Shown here piece by piece: positions 1 to 7,154 of a stretch of DNA of 64,000 bases (position 1 is its first letter; every line of letters starts with the position of its first letter). A model generated the notes under the pieces. That model worked only from the letters and a program-made list of their open reading frames with translations, had not been told where the DNA came from and searched no databases. The DNA lies in assembly GCA_028279515.1 (NCBI GenBank), contig JANQNQ010000001.1, positions 558,001-622,000 on the forward strand, written 5' to 3'. Source of the DNA: Flavobacteriaceae bacterium (GTDB taxonomy: Bacteria > Bacteroidota > Bacteroidia > Flavobacteriales > Flavobacteriaceae). Position numbers and translations under genes: made by a program.

Positions 1-245
1 AAATTCTTGATGTACTTGCTTCAAAGTATGAAGAGCTCTTTAATAGCAAGCCACGTGTTGTGGCATGCCATGCTGGATTAGAATGCGGAATCCTGGGACA
101 GAATTATCCTGACATGGATATGATCAGTTTTGGACCTGACATTAAGGGAGCCCATTCTCCAGATGAAAGAGCCAGCATTAGCTCAGTTCAGAAATATTGG
201 AAGTTTGTACTCGAAATACTAAAAAACATTCCTAAAAAGGATTAA
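1..245 (+). CDS. pepD: beta-Ala-His / aminoacyl-histidine dipeptidase, C-terminal end (partial)
   Basis: This is the last ~81 codons of an M20-family metallopeptidase; the 5' part lies outside the window. PepD-type enzymes are cytosolic zinc dipeptidases that cleave Xaa-His dipeptides such as carnosine. The visible tail carries HAGLECGIL followed by DMDMISFGPDIKGAHSPDE, which matches the C-terminal metal and substrate site of PepD (conserved Glu in the LECG motif, His in the GAHSPDE motif). The reading frame is open from base 3. It ends 5 nt before a strong hairpin terminator, so it is the last gene of its transcript. The family call is fairly safe; substrate specificity is not visible. Confidence 0.85.
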   Translation, partial: ILDVLASKYEELFNSKPRVVACHAGLECGILGQNYPDMDMISFGPDIKGAHSPDERASISSVQKYWKFVLEILKNIPKKD

Positions 246-250
246 ATAGA

Positions 251-279
251 AAAGGCCCGCCATTCGGCGGGCCTTTTTT
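251..279. terminator. bidirectional intrinsic terminator
   Basis: An 11-bp GC-rich stem (AAAGGCCCGCC / GGCGGGCCTTT) with loop ATTC is followed by T residues on the plus strand and preceded by A residues. It sits between the converging pepD end and the cyclophilin-FKBP gene and can serve both. Confidence 0.9.
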
Positions 280-295
280 ATGATATAAAGCGGTT

Positions 296-1384
296 TTATT
301 GTGCCGCTTTCTTGTCTAGAATTTCAATGTCGAATACTAGATCGGCATTCGGAGGGATTACATTTCCGGCTCCATTCTCACCATAGGCCAAATGACTTGG
401 GATAAAGATTCGGGCTTTGTCACCAACTTTTAGTTGTTGAACACCTTCTTTAAATCCAGGGATCACTCTAGCCTCATCACTGTAAGGAATGGTCATTGGT
501 CTAAAGCGTTGCCCTAATTGTTGCAATCTTTCAACGGCATTATGAGTTTCGGCAATTTCTCTCTGGCAGCTGTCAAACAGCGTCCCATCCATAAAATACC
601 CGGCATAATTTAGCGAAACAAATTCTCCAGTCTTCGGCTTCTCACCACCACCATCTTTCAACATTAGAATCTTAAGTCCAGAAGGTAAAGCTTCCGCTTT
701 TTCAGGTTCAGTTTGAAAAGCCGCAGCCAATGAAGCGATTACTTCTTTTGCTTTTGCTTCTTTTTCGTTTTGTTTTCTTTCGGCTTCCTCGAAATAAAGG
801 GTAAACGTCTTAACGGCATCAAACTTCTTTGCAGCTGATCCTTTACGAATGATGTCTACCTTAATAATCGTATCGTTTTGAGCGATGGTATCAACCACTT
901 CTTGTCCTTTTACTACATGGCCAAACACTGAGTGTAGGTCATCTAGGTGAGGCGTAGCTCTATGTGTAATGAAAAATTGACTTCCGTTGGTATTGGGACC
1001 ACCGTTGGCCATCGATAGGATTCCAGGACCCGAGTGTCTCAAGTCTCTTACAAATTCATCTTCAAACTTATAACCTGGGCCACCACGACCGTTTCCGTCT
1101 GGATCACCACCTTGGATCACAAAATCTTTGACCACACGATGAAAGATAATTCCGTCGTAATAGCGCTTACCAGCATAGGTCGAATCTACAAAAGGGTTGT
1201 TTCCTTCTGCCAATGACACGAAGTTGGCTACCGTGTTGGGCGTTTTTTCAAATTCTAATTGAAGTAAGATGTCTCCTTTGTTGGTTTGGACATCCGCGTA
1301 AAGTCCGTCAGAAAGGTCGGGATATTTGGACTTGCATCCTACTAGCAATACAAGGGCTAGCATAAGTAATGAAAATTGTTTCAT
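296..1384 (-). CDS. cyclophilin-FKBP fusion peptidyl-prolyl isomerase, lipoprotein
   Basis: This is a predicted envelope folding catalyst with two unrelated prolyl isomerase domains in one chain. The N-terminus is a lipoprotein signal ending in LLVGC (lipidated Cys17). Residues ~28-200 form a cyclophilin domain with FHRVVKDFVIQGGDP and SMANGGPNTNGSQFFIT, the conserved catalytic and cyclosporin-site segments. Residues ~230-360 form an FKBP domain with VIPGFKEGVQQLKVGDK and the IPPNADLVFDIEIL end. A charged Lys/Glu-rich helix links the two. It lies 26 nt downstream of gldI, another FKBP lipoprotein, so the two are probably co-transcribed and both act on proteins outside the inner membrane. The function is inferred from the domains; clients are unknown. 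Confidence 0.9.
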   Translation of the reverse strand: MKQFSLLMLALVLLVGCKSKYPDLSDGLYADVQTNKGDILLQLEFEKTPNTVANFVSLAEGNNPFVDSTYAGKRYYDGIIFHRVVKDFVIQGGDPDGNGRGGPGYKFEDEFVRDLRHSGPGILSMANGGPNTNGSQFFITHRATPHLDDLHSVFGHVVKGQEVVDTIAQNDTIIKVDIIRKGSAAKKFDAVKTFTLYFEEAERKQNEKEAKAKEVIASLAAAFQTEPEKAEALPSGLKILMLKDGGGEKPKTGEFVSLNYAGYFMDGTLFDSCQREIAETHNAVERLQQLGQRFRPMTIPYSDEARVIPGFKEGVQQLKVGDKARIFIPSHLAYGENGAGNVIPPNADLVFDIEILDKKAAQ

Positions 1385-1410
1385 ATGTTCAATTGTTAAT
1401 TCAAGATTTA

Positions 1411-1953
1411 TTATTGTTCTGTTTTTTTCAGTTCGAGAAGGGTTACAGTGCTTTTCAATGGCACATTGATTCCAATTTTATCTTCATCCCCATGATATCC
1501 ATACGCCATGTGAGAAGGAAATAAGAAGGTGACGGTTTCGCCCACATTCATGAGTTTGATGCCATTGCGCAGACCTGGCATGAGATCTTCTTTGTCAACT
1601 TTGTAGGTTCGGAGCCCTAATTCTTCCTTCGAGTAGATGGTTGCATTGTTAAGATCTTGTACTTCATATTGAAATACAACAATGTCATCTACTTCAGGAA
1701 AAAGGGTGCTTGTTGTGTCTTGTGCAATGTAGCGATACCAGAATCCATTTTCCGAAGCAAAATATTCGTTTAACGAATCGTTTTTGATGATTTGTTTGAT
1801 TGCGGCTTCTTCTTTTGCAAACAAGGCCTTATTTCGCTCTACTGATTCTTTAAAAAAAGTGCCCGAACGCATGGTAATAGGTCTTCTTGGCTCCGGACTG
1901 TGACAGGATGCCATTAAAAGCAAGATGCCTAAAATTGTGAATAGATTTTTCAT
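1411..1953 (-). CDS. gldI: gliding motility-associated peptidyl-prolyl isomerase GldI
   Basis: This is an FKBP-type isomerase lipoprotein of the GldI family, needed in gliding flavobacteria for folding of motility or secretion components outside the cytoplasm. The signal peptide ends in LLMASC (Cys17). The FKBP core is seen in VVFQYEVQDLNN, DLMPGLRNGIKLMNVGE and the FLFPSHMAYGYHGDE segment. At 180 residues it has the usual GldI length. Its start overlaps the end of the DHH phosphoesterase by 4 nt, which shows translational coupling, and the cyclophilin-FKBP gene follows. Other Gld genes are not in the window, so gliding ability cannot be judged from here. Confidence 0.85.
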   Translation of the reverse strand: MKNLFTILGILLLMASCHSPEPRRPITMRSGTFFKESVERNKALFAKEEAAIKQIIKNDSLNEYFASENGFWYRYIAQDTTSTLFPEVDDIVVFQYEVQDLNNATIYSKEELGLRTYKVDKEDLMPGLRNGIKLMNVGETVTFLFPSHMAYGYHGDEDKIGINVPLKSTVTLLELKKTEQ

Positions 1954-2969
1954 GGGGCTTGTAATGATTCTTTATATGTTGGCAGCAAGCTTACAAACTT
2001 GTCGATTGTTTCTTGCAGTGTCAGGTCGCTTCGTCCTCCTGCAGCATTGGTATGTCCTCCACCGTTAAAATGTGCTCTCGCAAATTCATTCACAGAGAAA
2101 TCACCTTTTGATCGTAACGAGATCTTCACATATTCTTCTTGGGTATTCTCAATAAAGATGACGGCAAAGATAACGCCTTTCAAAGATAGTCCATAATTGA
2201 CAAACCCTTCGGTATCTCCTTTTTTAAAGTTGAAAGACTCCAGTTCGTCTTTCGTAAGGCTTATATATACGGTGTTATATTCTTCTACCAATACCAAATT
2301 CTTTAGGGCACAGCCAAGCAACTGAAGCTTACTCAAAGAGTTGGTGTCGTAAAGGTTGTTGTGAATCTCGGCATTCTTGGCGCCACGGTCGATAAGATCG
2401 GCCACTACTCGATGGGTCGTACTGCTAGTTGAAGGGAATCGAAAAGAACCCGAATCGGTCATGATCCCAGTATAAAGGCATGTTGCCATATTCGCATCAA
2501 TTGATGATTCTTTGCCTAACCAACCAATGAACGTATATACCATTTCGCAAGTAGACCCAATGCTCACATCAGAGTACATGTACTTAGCATAAGATGCAGG
2601 CTCTTGATGGTGGTCGATCATAATAAAGGTGGCGTTAGCACTCTCTACAGGGTCTGCCATATCGCCAATACGACTCAGGTCATTGAAATCTAATGTAAAT
2701 ATGATGTCGGCCTTTTTGATTAAATCTTCGGCAGCTTCTTGTTGTATATCGTATTTGATGACTTGGTCTTCAAAAGGCATCCATTTCAGAAAAGTAGGGT
2801 AGTCATTAGGTGCGATTACCTTTGCATTATGGCCTTCCTTAACCAAAAGCAGACAGAGCGCAAGTGTAGAACCGATGGCATCTCCGTCAGGATTCTTATG
2901 TGGAATGATTACTATATTTTTAGGAGCACTCAACAGCGCCTTTATCTCTGAAATTTCCTTCTCATTCAT
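1950..2969 (-). CDS. nrnA: DHH/DHHA1 phosphoesterase, NrnA-like oligoribonuclease / pAp phosphatase
   Basis: NrnA-type enzymes degrade very short RNA oligomers and dephosphorylate 3'-phosphoadenosine 5'-phosphate in the cytosol. The metal-binding motifs are in order: H24 with DGDAIGS (Asp28, Asp30), TLDFND (Asp94), the DHH signature at 119-121, and the C-terminal DHHA1 motif GGGHTNAAGG at 303-312, which binds substrate. Length (339 residues) is normal. It is the first gene of a leftward group with gldI and the cyclophilin-FKBP lipoprotein. A GdpP-like c-di-AMP phosphodiesterase is excluded because no membrane, PAS or GGDEF part is present. Confidence 0.85.
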   Translation of the reverse strand: MNEKEISEIKALLSAPKNIVIIPHKNPDGDAIGSTLALCLLLVKEGHNAKVIAPNDYPTFLKWMPFEDQVIKYDIQQEAAEDLIKKADIIFTLDFNDLSRIGDMADPVESANATFIMIDHHQEPASYAKYMYSDVSIGSTCEMVYTFIGWLGKESSIDANMATCLYTGIMTDSGSFRFPSTSSTTHRVVADLIDRGAKNAEIHNNLYDTNSLSKLQLLGCALKNLVLVEEYNTVYISLTKDELESFNFKKGDTEGFVNYGLSLKGVIFAVIFIENTQEEYVKISLRSKGDFSVNEFARAHFNGGGHTNAAGGRSDLTLQETIDKFVSLLPTYKESLQAP

Positions 2970-3039
2970 GGTGGGCTAATATAGGGATTCCATTTTAAAG
3001 ATATATTCGGATTTTACTTTTAATTAACATTGAAATGTG

Positions 3040-3047
3040 TACTTTTG
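3040..3047 (+). promoter_or_regulatory. -7 element (TAnnTTTG) of ndk
   Basis: TACTTTTG matches the Bacteroidota -7 consensus and lies 20 nt before the ndk start. No TTG is found at the ideal -33 distance. Confidence 0.55.
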
Positions 3048-3067
3048 CGCCAAATTTAAAATTACAA

Positions 3068-3487
3068 ATGGCAACAAATAGAACATTTACCATGATCAAG
3101 CCCGATGCCGTTGAAAATGGACACATCGGAGCAATTTTAGAAAAGATCACTGCTGCAGGTTTCAAAATCGTAGCAATGAAATATACACAATTGAGCAAAA
3201 GAGATGCTGAGCAGTTTTATGCAATTCACAGCGAGCGTCCATTCTTTGGAGAGTTGGTTGAATTCATGACTCGCGGACCTATTGTTGCTGCCATTCTTGA
3301 AAAAGACAACGCAGTTGAGGATTTCAGAACCTTGATCGGTGCTACAAACCCTGAAGAAGCGGCTGAAGGAACCATCAGAAAACTGTATGCTACTTCAATC
3401 GGAGAGAATGCTGTTCACGGATCTGACAGTGACGAGAACGCAGCTATCGAAGGTTCATTTCACTTCTCAGGAAGAGAGATCTTCTAA
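3068..3487 (+). CDS. ndk: nucleoside-diphosphate kinase
   Basis: Ndk transfers the gamma-phosphate of ATP to NDPs through a phosphohistidine and balances NTP and dNTP pools. The protein shows [14 protein letters not shown] near the N-terminus and the active-site region NAVHGSDS, where His is the phosphorylated residue. The start is placed at the ATG that gives [15 protein letters not shown]. An upstream in-frame start would add 11 residues, but it overlaps the -7 promoter element. At 139 residues the length is normal. It is a single-gene unit between a TAnnTTTG promoter and a hairpin terminator. Confidence 0.97.
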   Translation: MATNRTFTMIKPDAVENGHIGAILEKITAAGFKIVAMKYTQLSKRDAEQFYAIHSERPFFGELVEFMTRGPIVAAILEKDNAVEDFRTLIGATNPEEAAEGTIRKLYATSIGENAVHGSDSDENAAIEGSFHFSGREIF

Positions 3488-3510
3488 AGATAATTGTACG
3501 GTTAAACATA

Positions 3511-3543
3511 AAAAAGGCGCTGAGTTATTCAGCGCCTTTTTTA
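3511..3543. terminator. bidirectional terminator between ndk and the DUF721 gene
   Basis: A 13-bp arm (AAAAAGGCGCTGA) pairs with TCAGCGCCTTTTT around a short loop, with T-runs on both strands. It lies between convergent genes. Confidence 0.9.
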
Positions 3544-3557
3544 TTTGAGACTATTTT

Positions 3558-3854
3558 TTATCGTAAAATAAGTTCTTTGATCAGGTCTTTGCCTAAGGCT
3601 TCATTGAGCATGGTGATGATCTTCTGTTTTCCGTAGCTCAATTCTTCTCGCAATACCGAAGAGCTAAGACTTACATAAAGCGTTTCGTTTTTGAGAATTA
3701 CATCTTTTGTGTAGGTGTTAACACCACTGCCCATGAGTTGTTTCCATGCGTCTCGTACCTCGATTTTGTCGAGCCCTTTTTGAAGCCGGTTCTCAGCAAC
3801 AAATTCCTTGAGCACATCTTTTAGTGAGCTATGTTCATTTTGACGCTTTGGCAT
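3558..3854 (-). CDS. DUF721 (DciA-like) protein
   Basis: This is a small basic DUF721 protein of 98 residues. The family includes DciA, the loader or partner of the replicative helicase in many bacteria that lack DnaC. The typical pattern is a short N-terminal helix, then VRDAWKQLMG (conserved Trp), a beta segment with LKNETLYVSLSSSVLREEL and a C-terminal helix with LIKELILR. It is 3 nt from the lipocalin-like gene and the third gene of a recF-containing leftward group, which fits a DNA-replication role. That role is inferred; no Zn or catalytic motif is visible. Confidence 0.8.
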   Translation of the reverse strand: MPKRQNEHSSLKDVLKEFVAENRLQKGLDKIEVRDAWKQLMGSGVNTYTKDVILKNETLYVSLSSSVLREELSYGKQKIITMLNEALGKDLIKELILR

Positions 3855-3857
3855 GTG

Positions 3858-4280
3858 TTACTGGTTTAGGGTTACCTTGGTAAATCGTTTATAGTGGTAC
3901 TTGTTTTTGTTTTGATGAAATATCACCATGTGGTCATCGGTTGCCTCAATGACGGTCTCTTTCCATTGCGCATATGGCGTATCATACGCTAAGTGCAAGC
4001 TATCACCAGTGATATTTACCACAAAAGATGCACTATTTTGCGAAGTGGTAAAGCTTCCGTCAATGCTGGGGGATAGTTTTTTTCTAACACCTTCTTTGCC
4101 ATCTGTTATTTGGATAAAATCAATGTTTTGATTCAAGTCGTACTGCTTCTTTTCGCCATTCGGCGCTTCGACATAATCAATTTCCCAATAGCCAGAAACC
4201 TTTGGTAAAAGTAGAGCAGGATCGGTTTTAGAACAACCGATTACCGCGAAAAGTAACATAAAGGTTAATACGTGCTTCAT
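3858..4280 (-). CDS. lipocalin-like lipoprotein
   Basis: This is a 140-residue lipoprotein with signal [16 protein letters not shown] (lipidated Cys16). The rest is beta-rich with the [16 protein letters not shown] opening common in flavobacterial lipocalin-like (lipocalin-4/5) domains and a closing [10 protein letters not shown] strand. Ligand and function are unknown. Its start overlaps the recF stop by 4 nt and DUF721 follows after 3 nt, so it belongs to that transcript. Confidence 0.65.
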   Translation of the reverse strand: MKHVLTFMLLFAVIGCSKTDPALLLPKVSGYWEIDYVEAPNGEKKQYDLNQNIDFIQITDGKEGVRKKLSPSIDGSFTTSQNSASFVVNITGDSLHLAYDTPYAQWKETVIEATDDHMVIFHQNKNKYHYKRFTKVTLNQ

Positions 4281-5356
4281 AGCGCAAAAAGTTGGTATGA
4301 TTGGTGAATATCTTTCACAATATTTTCGGTTCGTTCAGGATGGGTGTCAGTGATAAATAACTGACCGAAGTTTTCGTCATTGACCAGCCCTATGATGTGG
4401 GTTACGCGCTGCTCATCCAATTTGTCAAAGATGTCATCTAATAACAGAATCGGACTCACTTTGGCTTGTTCCTTAATAAAGTCAAATTGTGCCAGCTTCA
4501 ATGCGATCAAAAAAGACTTCTGTTGTCCTTGACTTCCAAACTTCTTAATGGGATGTCCCTCGATCTCAAAGCTCAGGTCGTCTTTGTGAGCTCCGACACT
4601 TGTATATTGCAAGGCTCTGTCTTTGCCCAAATGCTCTGTCAATAGGGCCTTCAACGATTGGTCATGCAATTGACTCTTGTACGAAAGTGACACGTTTTCG
4701 TTTCCGTCAGAGATGGTTTGATACCGTTCTTTAAAGATAGGGATAAAAGCGTTCAAAAACTCCTTTCGCGTGTTGAATATTTCGGTTCCGTATTCATCCA
4801 GTTGGTCATTATATACACTTAGGGTGTCTGGGTCAAAGGTGTGGTTTAGTGAAAAGTACTTCAACAGTGCGTTTCGTTGTGATAGCACTTTGTTGTAATT
4901 GATCAGTGTGGTCAAGTACTGTTTGTTGGATTGAGAAATAACCCCGTCTACAAATTTTCGTCGTGTCTCACTACCCTCGATGATAAGGTCACGATCTGCA
5001 GGAGAGATGATCACCAGCGGTAAAAAACCAATGTGTTCAGAGAACTTGTCGTACGCCTTTCCATTTCTTTTAATGACCTTCTTTTGTCCACGTTTTAAGC
5101 TGCAGATTACTTTTTCGGTGCGTCCATCTTTTTGATATTCGCCCTCAATAACGAAGAAATCTTCACCGTGCTTAATATTCTGAGATGAAATGGGGTTAAA
5201 GTAGCTTTTTCCGAATGACAAATGATAGATGGCATCCAGTACATTGGTCTTTCCGATGCCATTATTACCCACAAAACAATTGATCTTTTCATCAAACTCG
5301 AAAGAAGCCGATTCAAAGTTCTTGTAATTTATGAGCGAAAGTGTCTTTAAAAACAT
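4277..5356 (-). CDS. recF: DNA replication/repair protein RecF
   Basis: RecF is an SMC-like ATPase that with RecO and RecR loads RecA at gapped DNA. The sequence has Walker A GNNGIGKT (residues 30-37), the ABC signature region [17 protein letters not shown] and Walker [14 protein letters not shown] followed by the ITDTHPER switch region. The ATG giving [14 protein letters not shown] is chosen because it matches the family start; a TTG three codons upstream is possible. Length ~359 residues is normal. It heads a leftward group with the lipocalin-like lipoprotein and the DUF721 protein. Confidence 0.95.
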   Translation of the reverse strand: MFLKTLSLINYKNFESASFEFDEKINCFVGNNGIGKTNVLDAIYHLSFGKSYFNPISSQNIKHGEDFFVIEGEYQKDGRTEKVICSLKRGQKKVIKRNGKAYDKFSEHIGFLPLVIISPADRDLIIEGSETRRKFVDGVISQSNKQYLTTLINYNKVLSQRNALLKYFSLNHTFDPDTLSVYNDQLDEYGTEIFNTRKEFLNAFIPIFKERYQTISDGNENVSLSYKSQLHDQSLKALLTEHLGKDRALQYTSVGAHKDDLSFEIEGHPIKKFGSQGQQKSFLIALKLAQFDFIKEQAKVSPILLLDDIFDKLDEQRVTHIIGLVNDENFGQLFITDTHPERTENIVKDIHQSYQLFAL

Positions 5357-5458
5357 AGAAGTCAACGCATTGTGACGTGGATTGTCATACTGTGAAAAAG
5401 AATCGCAAATTATTGAAAAATATCAAATAAATTCCCTTTTACATTAGAATAAAAATTT

Positions 5459-5466
5459 TATTTTTG
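5459..5466 (+). promoter_or_regulatory. -7 element of the TPR-ribH transcript
   Basis: TATTTTTG fits TAnnTTTG and is 21 nt before the TPR gene start, in the intergenic region divergent from recF. Confidence 0.55.
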
Positions 5467-5487
5467 CGCACATTAATTACACAATTT

Positions 5488-6252
5488 ATGGCTACTTACA
5501 AGAAAAGAGGATATAAACCAAAGACAAAAAAGGAAGAATCTCAGATCGAGGAAATGGACAGTACAACGGCTGAGGTTTTTAATACCTTGGATGAAAGTGC
5601 TTCGAAGACCGAAGAGTGGGTTGCTAAGAATCAGAAGTATATCTTCATCTTCATTGGTGTAGTAGCGCTTATTGTTCTTGGGTATCTAGGTTACAAAGAG
5701 TACGTTCAAGGACCGAAAGAGGTAGCTGCAACGAACGAGATGTATAAAGCTCAACAGTATTTCGAGCAAGCTTTAGAAGGTCAGAATAAAGATTCACTAT
5801 ATACCTTGGCACTTCAAGGAGGAGAAGGAAAATACGGATTCTTAGATATCATCGATAAATATTCAGGTACGAAGGCAGCAAATCTTGCAACCTACAGTGC
5901 TGGTATGTCATACTTAGGAATGAACGACTATGAGAATGCTATCAAGTACTTAGGTGATTTTTCTACTGACGATGCGATCTTAGGAGCGCTAGCACAAGGA
6001 GGAATTGGTGATGCATTCGTACAGCTGGATCAAGCGTCTGATGCTATCGGATACTATGAAAAAGCGATTGCTCATAGCACAAATGATTATACGACTCCAA
6101 AATACTTGTTGAAAGCAGGTATCACATCTATGGAGCTTGGAAACTACGACAAAGCACTTCAGTACTTCAACAGAGTCAAAGACGAATTTGCTTCAACTGA
6201 AGAAGGAAGAACTATTGATATTCATATCGGAAAGGCTGAAGCACTGAAATAA
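5488..6252 (+). CDS. membrane-anchored tetratricopeptide-repeat protein (YfgM-like)
   Basis: The protein has a charged cytoplasmic N-terminus (MATYKKRGYKPKTKK), one transmembrane helix at about residues 52-72 (IFIFIGVVALIVLGYLGY) and a periplasmic C-terminal part with TPR-like repeats. These include a YSAGMSYLGMNDYENAIKYL helix pair and a YYEKAIAHS helix. This layout resembles YfgM/BepA-type ancillary proteins near the Sec translocon, but the role here is not shown. The start is the ATG at 5488; an upstream in-frame TTG would overlap the promoter. Its stop overlaps the ribH start by 1 nt, so the two are coupled. Confidence 0.75.
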   Translation: MATYKKRGYKPKTKKEESQIEEMDSTTAEVFNTLDESASKTEEWVAKNQKYIFIFIGVVALIVLGYLGYKEYVQGPKEVAATNEMYKAQQYFEQALEGQNKDSLYTLALQGGEGKYGFLDIIDKYSGTKAANLATYSAGMSYLGMNDYENAIKYLGDFSTDDAILGALAQGGIGDAFVQLDQASDAIGYYEKAIAHSTNDYTTPKYLLKAGITSMELGNYDKALQYFNRVKDEFASTEEGRTIDIHIGKAEALK

Positions 6253-6740
6253 TGGCTACGACCAATAAAAATCTATCAGATTACGATAAAGCAACAATCC
6301 CAAACGCGAAGGACTTTCGGTTTGGGATTGTTGTTTCTGAATGGAATGAGTCCATTACCGAAGGTCTTTACGAAGGAGCTGTAAAGGCGCTTTTGGAGAA
6401 TGGCGTTTCCGAAGAAAATATCATTCGTTGGGACGTTCCTGGAAGCTTTGAGCTTACCTATGGCTGCAAGCGTATGCAGCAGACTCAGAAGGTAGATGCG
6501 GTTATCGCTATCGGAAGCGTGATTCAAGGTGAGACCAAACATTTTGACTTTGTGTGCAGCGCTACTGCTCAAGGAATCAAAGACCTCAATGTACAATCAA
6601 ATGTACCTGTCATCTTCTGTGTACTTACCGATAATACCATGCAACAGGCCATCGATCGTAGTGGAGGCAAGCATGGAAATAAAGGCACCGAAGCCGCCAT
6701 CGCAGCCATCAAAATGGCAGCACTTCGCAAGAATTCTTAA
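6252..6740 (+). CDS. ribH: 6,7-dimethyl-8-ribityllumazine synthase
   Basis: RibH joins 5-amino-6-ribitylaminouracil with 3,4-dihydroxy-2-butanone 4-phosphate, the penultimate step of riboflavin synthesis. Motifs seen are FGIVVSEWNESITEGLYEGA, the WDVPGSFELTYG segment, AIGSVIQGETKHFDFVC (phosphate and catalytic His) and VPVIFCVLTDNTMQQA. The 162-residue length is usual. The start overlaps the TPR gene stop by 1 nt. No FMN riboswitch is visible upstream, so control is presumably through the shared TAnnTTTG promoter. Confidence 0.96.
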   Translation: MATTNKNLSDYDKATIPNAKDFRFGIVVSEWNESITEGLYEGAVKALLENGVSEENIIRWDVPGSFELTYGCKRMQQTQKVDAVIAIGSVIQGETKHFDFVCSATAQGIKDLNVQSNVPVIFCVLTDNTMQQAIDRSGGKHGNKGTEAAIAAIKMAALRKNS

Positions 6741-6826
6741 TCAAAACAAGACTTTCAAGACAATTTGGCGCGTCATATGTTAACAATTTTTAGGAATTGT
6801 TCTACGGCATTGTTTTTGTTTTTAAG

Positions 6827-6834
6827 TAACTTTG
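6827..6834 (+). promoter_or_regulatory. -7 element before the small membrane protein / mutL group
   Basis: TAACTTTG matches TAnnTTTG, 27 nt before the GTG start of the next gene. The -33 part is not well placed. Confidence 0.5.
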
Positions 6835-6860
6835 ATAATCTGCATTAAAGCTACATTGTT

Positions 6861-7154
6861 GTGAGAGTTAAACTTTTTAAACTTAGAAAAAACCGAAGGT
6901 TCAGTTATACACCTCGCTATTACGAAGGGAAAGATATTGGTAACATTTACGATTTCGATTCTAAGTTCGGAAAGTATCGAGATGCAACCAGCAAGGATGA
7001 TATTGGGGCCCAGTGGAAAGAGGCGAGAAGCAGTAGTAGACATCGAGGAAATCGAGAGATCTCTACAAGACTTCTTATCATTATTGCAGTTTTGGTGCTT
7101 ATTTTCTTATTCATTATTGATTTCGACCTTTCAATATTCAAGCAACCGAGATAG
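6861..7154 (+). CDS. conserved small single-pass membrane protein upstream of mutL
   Basis: This 97-residue protein has a basic N-terminal half with the conserved patch RRFSYTPRYYEGKD and one C-terminal transmembrane helix (LLIIIAVLVLIFLFIIDF). Flavobacterial homologues are often labelled 'riboflavin synthase subunit beta' because of the neighbouring ribH, but nothing enzymatic is visible. The GTG start is chosen because no ATG gives the conserved N-terminus. Its stop codon abuts the mutL ATG with no gap, showing tight coupling. Function unknown. Confidence 0.75.
   Translation: MRVKLFKLRKNRRFSYTPRYYEGKDIGNIYDFDSKFGKYRDATSKDDIGAQWKEARSSSRHRGNREISTRLLIIIAVLVLIFLFIIDFDLSIFKQPR

Noticed and set aside
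3051-3058. Minus-strand TAAATTTG as promoter of the nrnA-gldI group
   Set aside because: It matches the -7 pattern but is over 80 nt from nrnA and overlaps the ndk leader; not strong enough to list.
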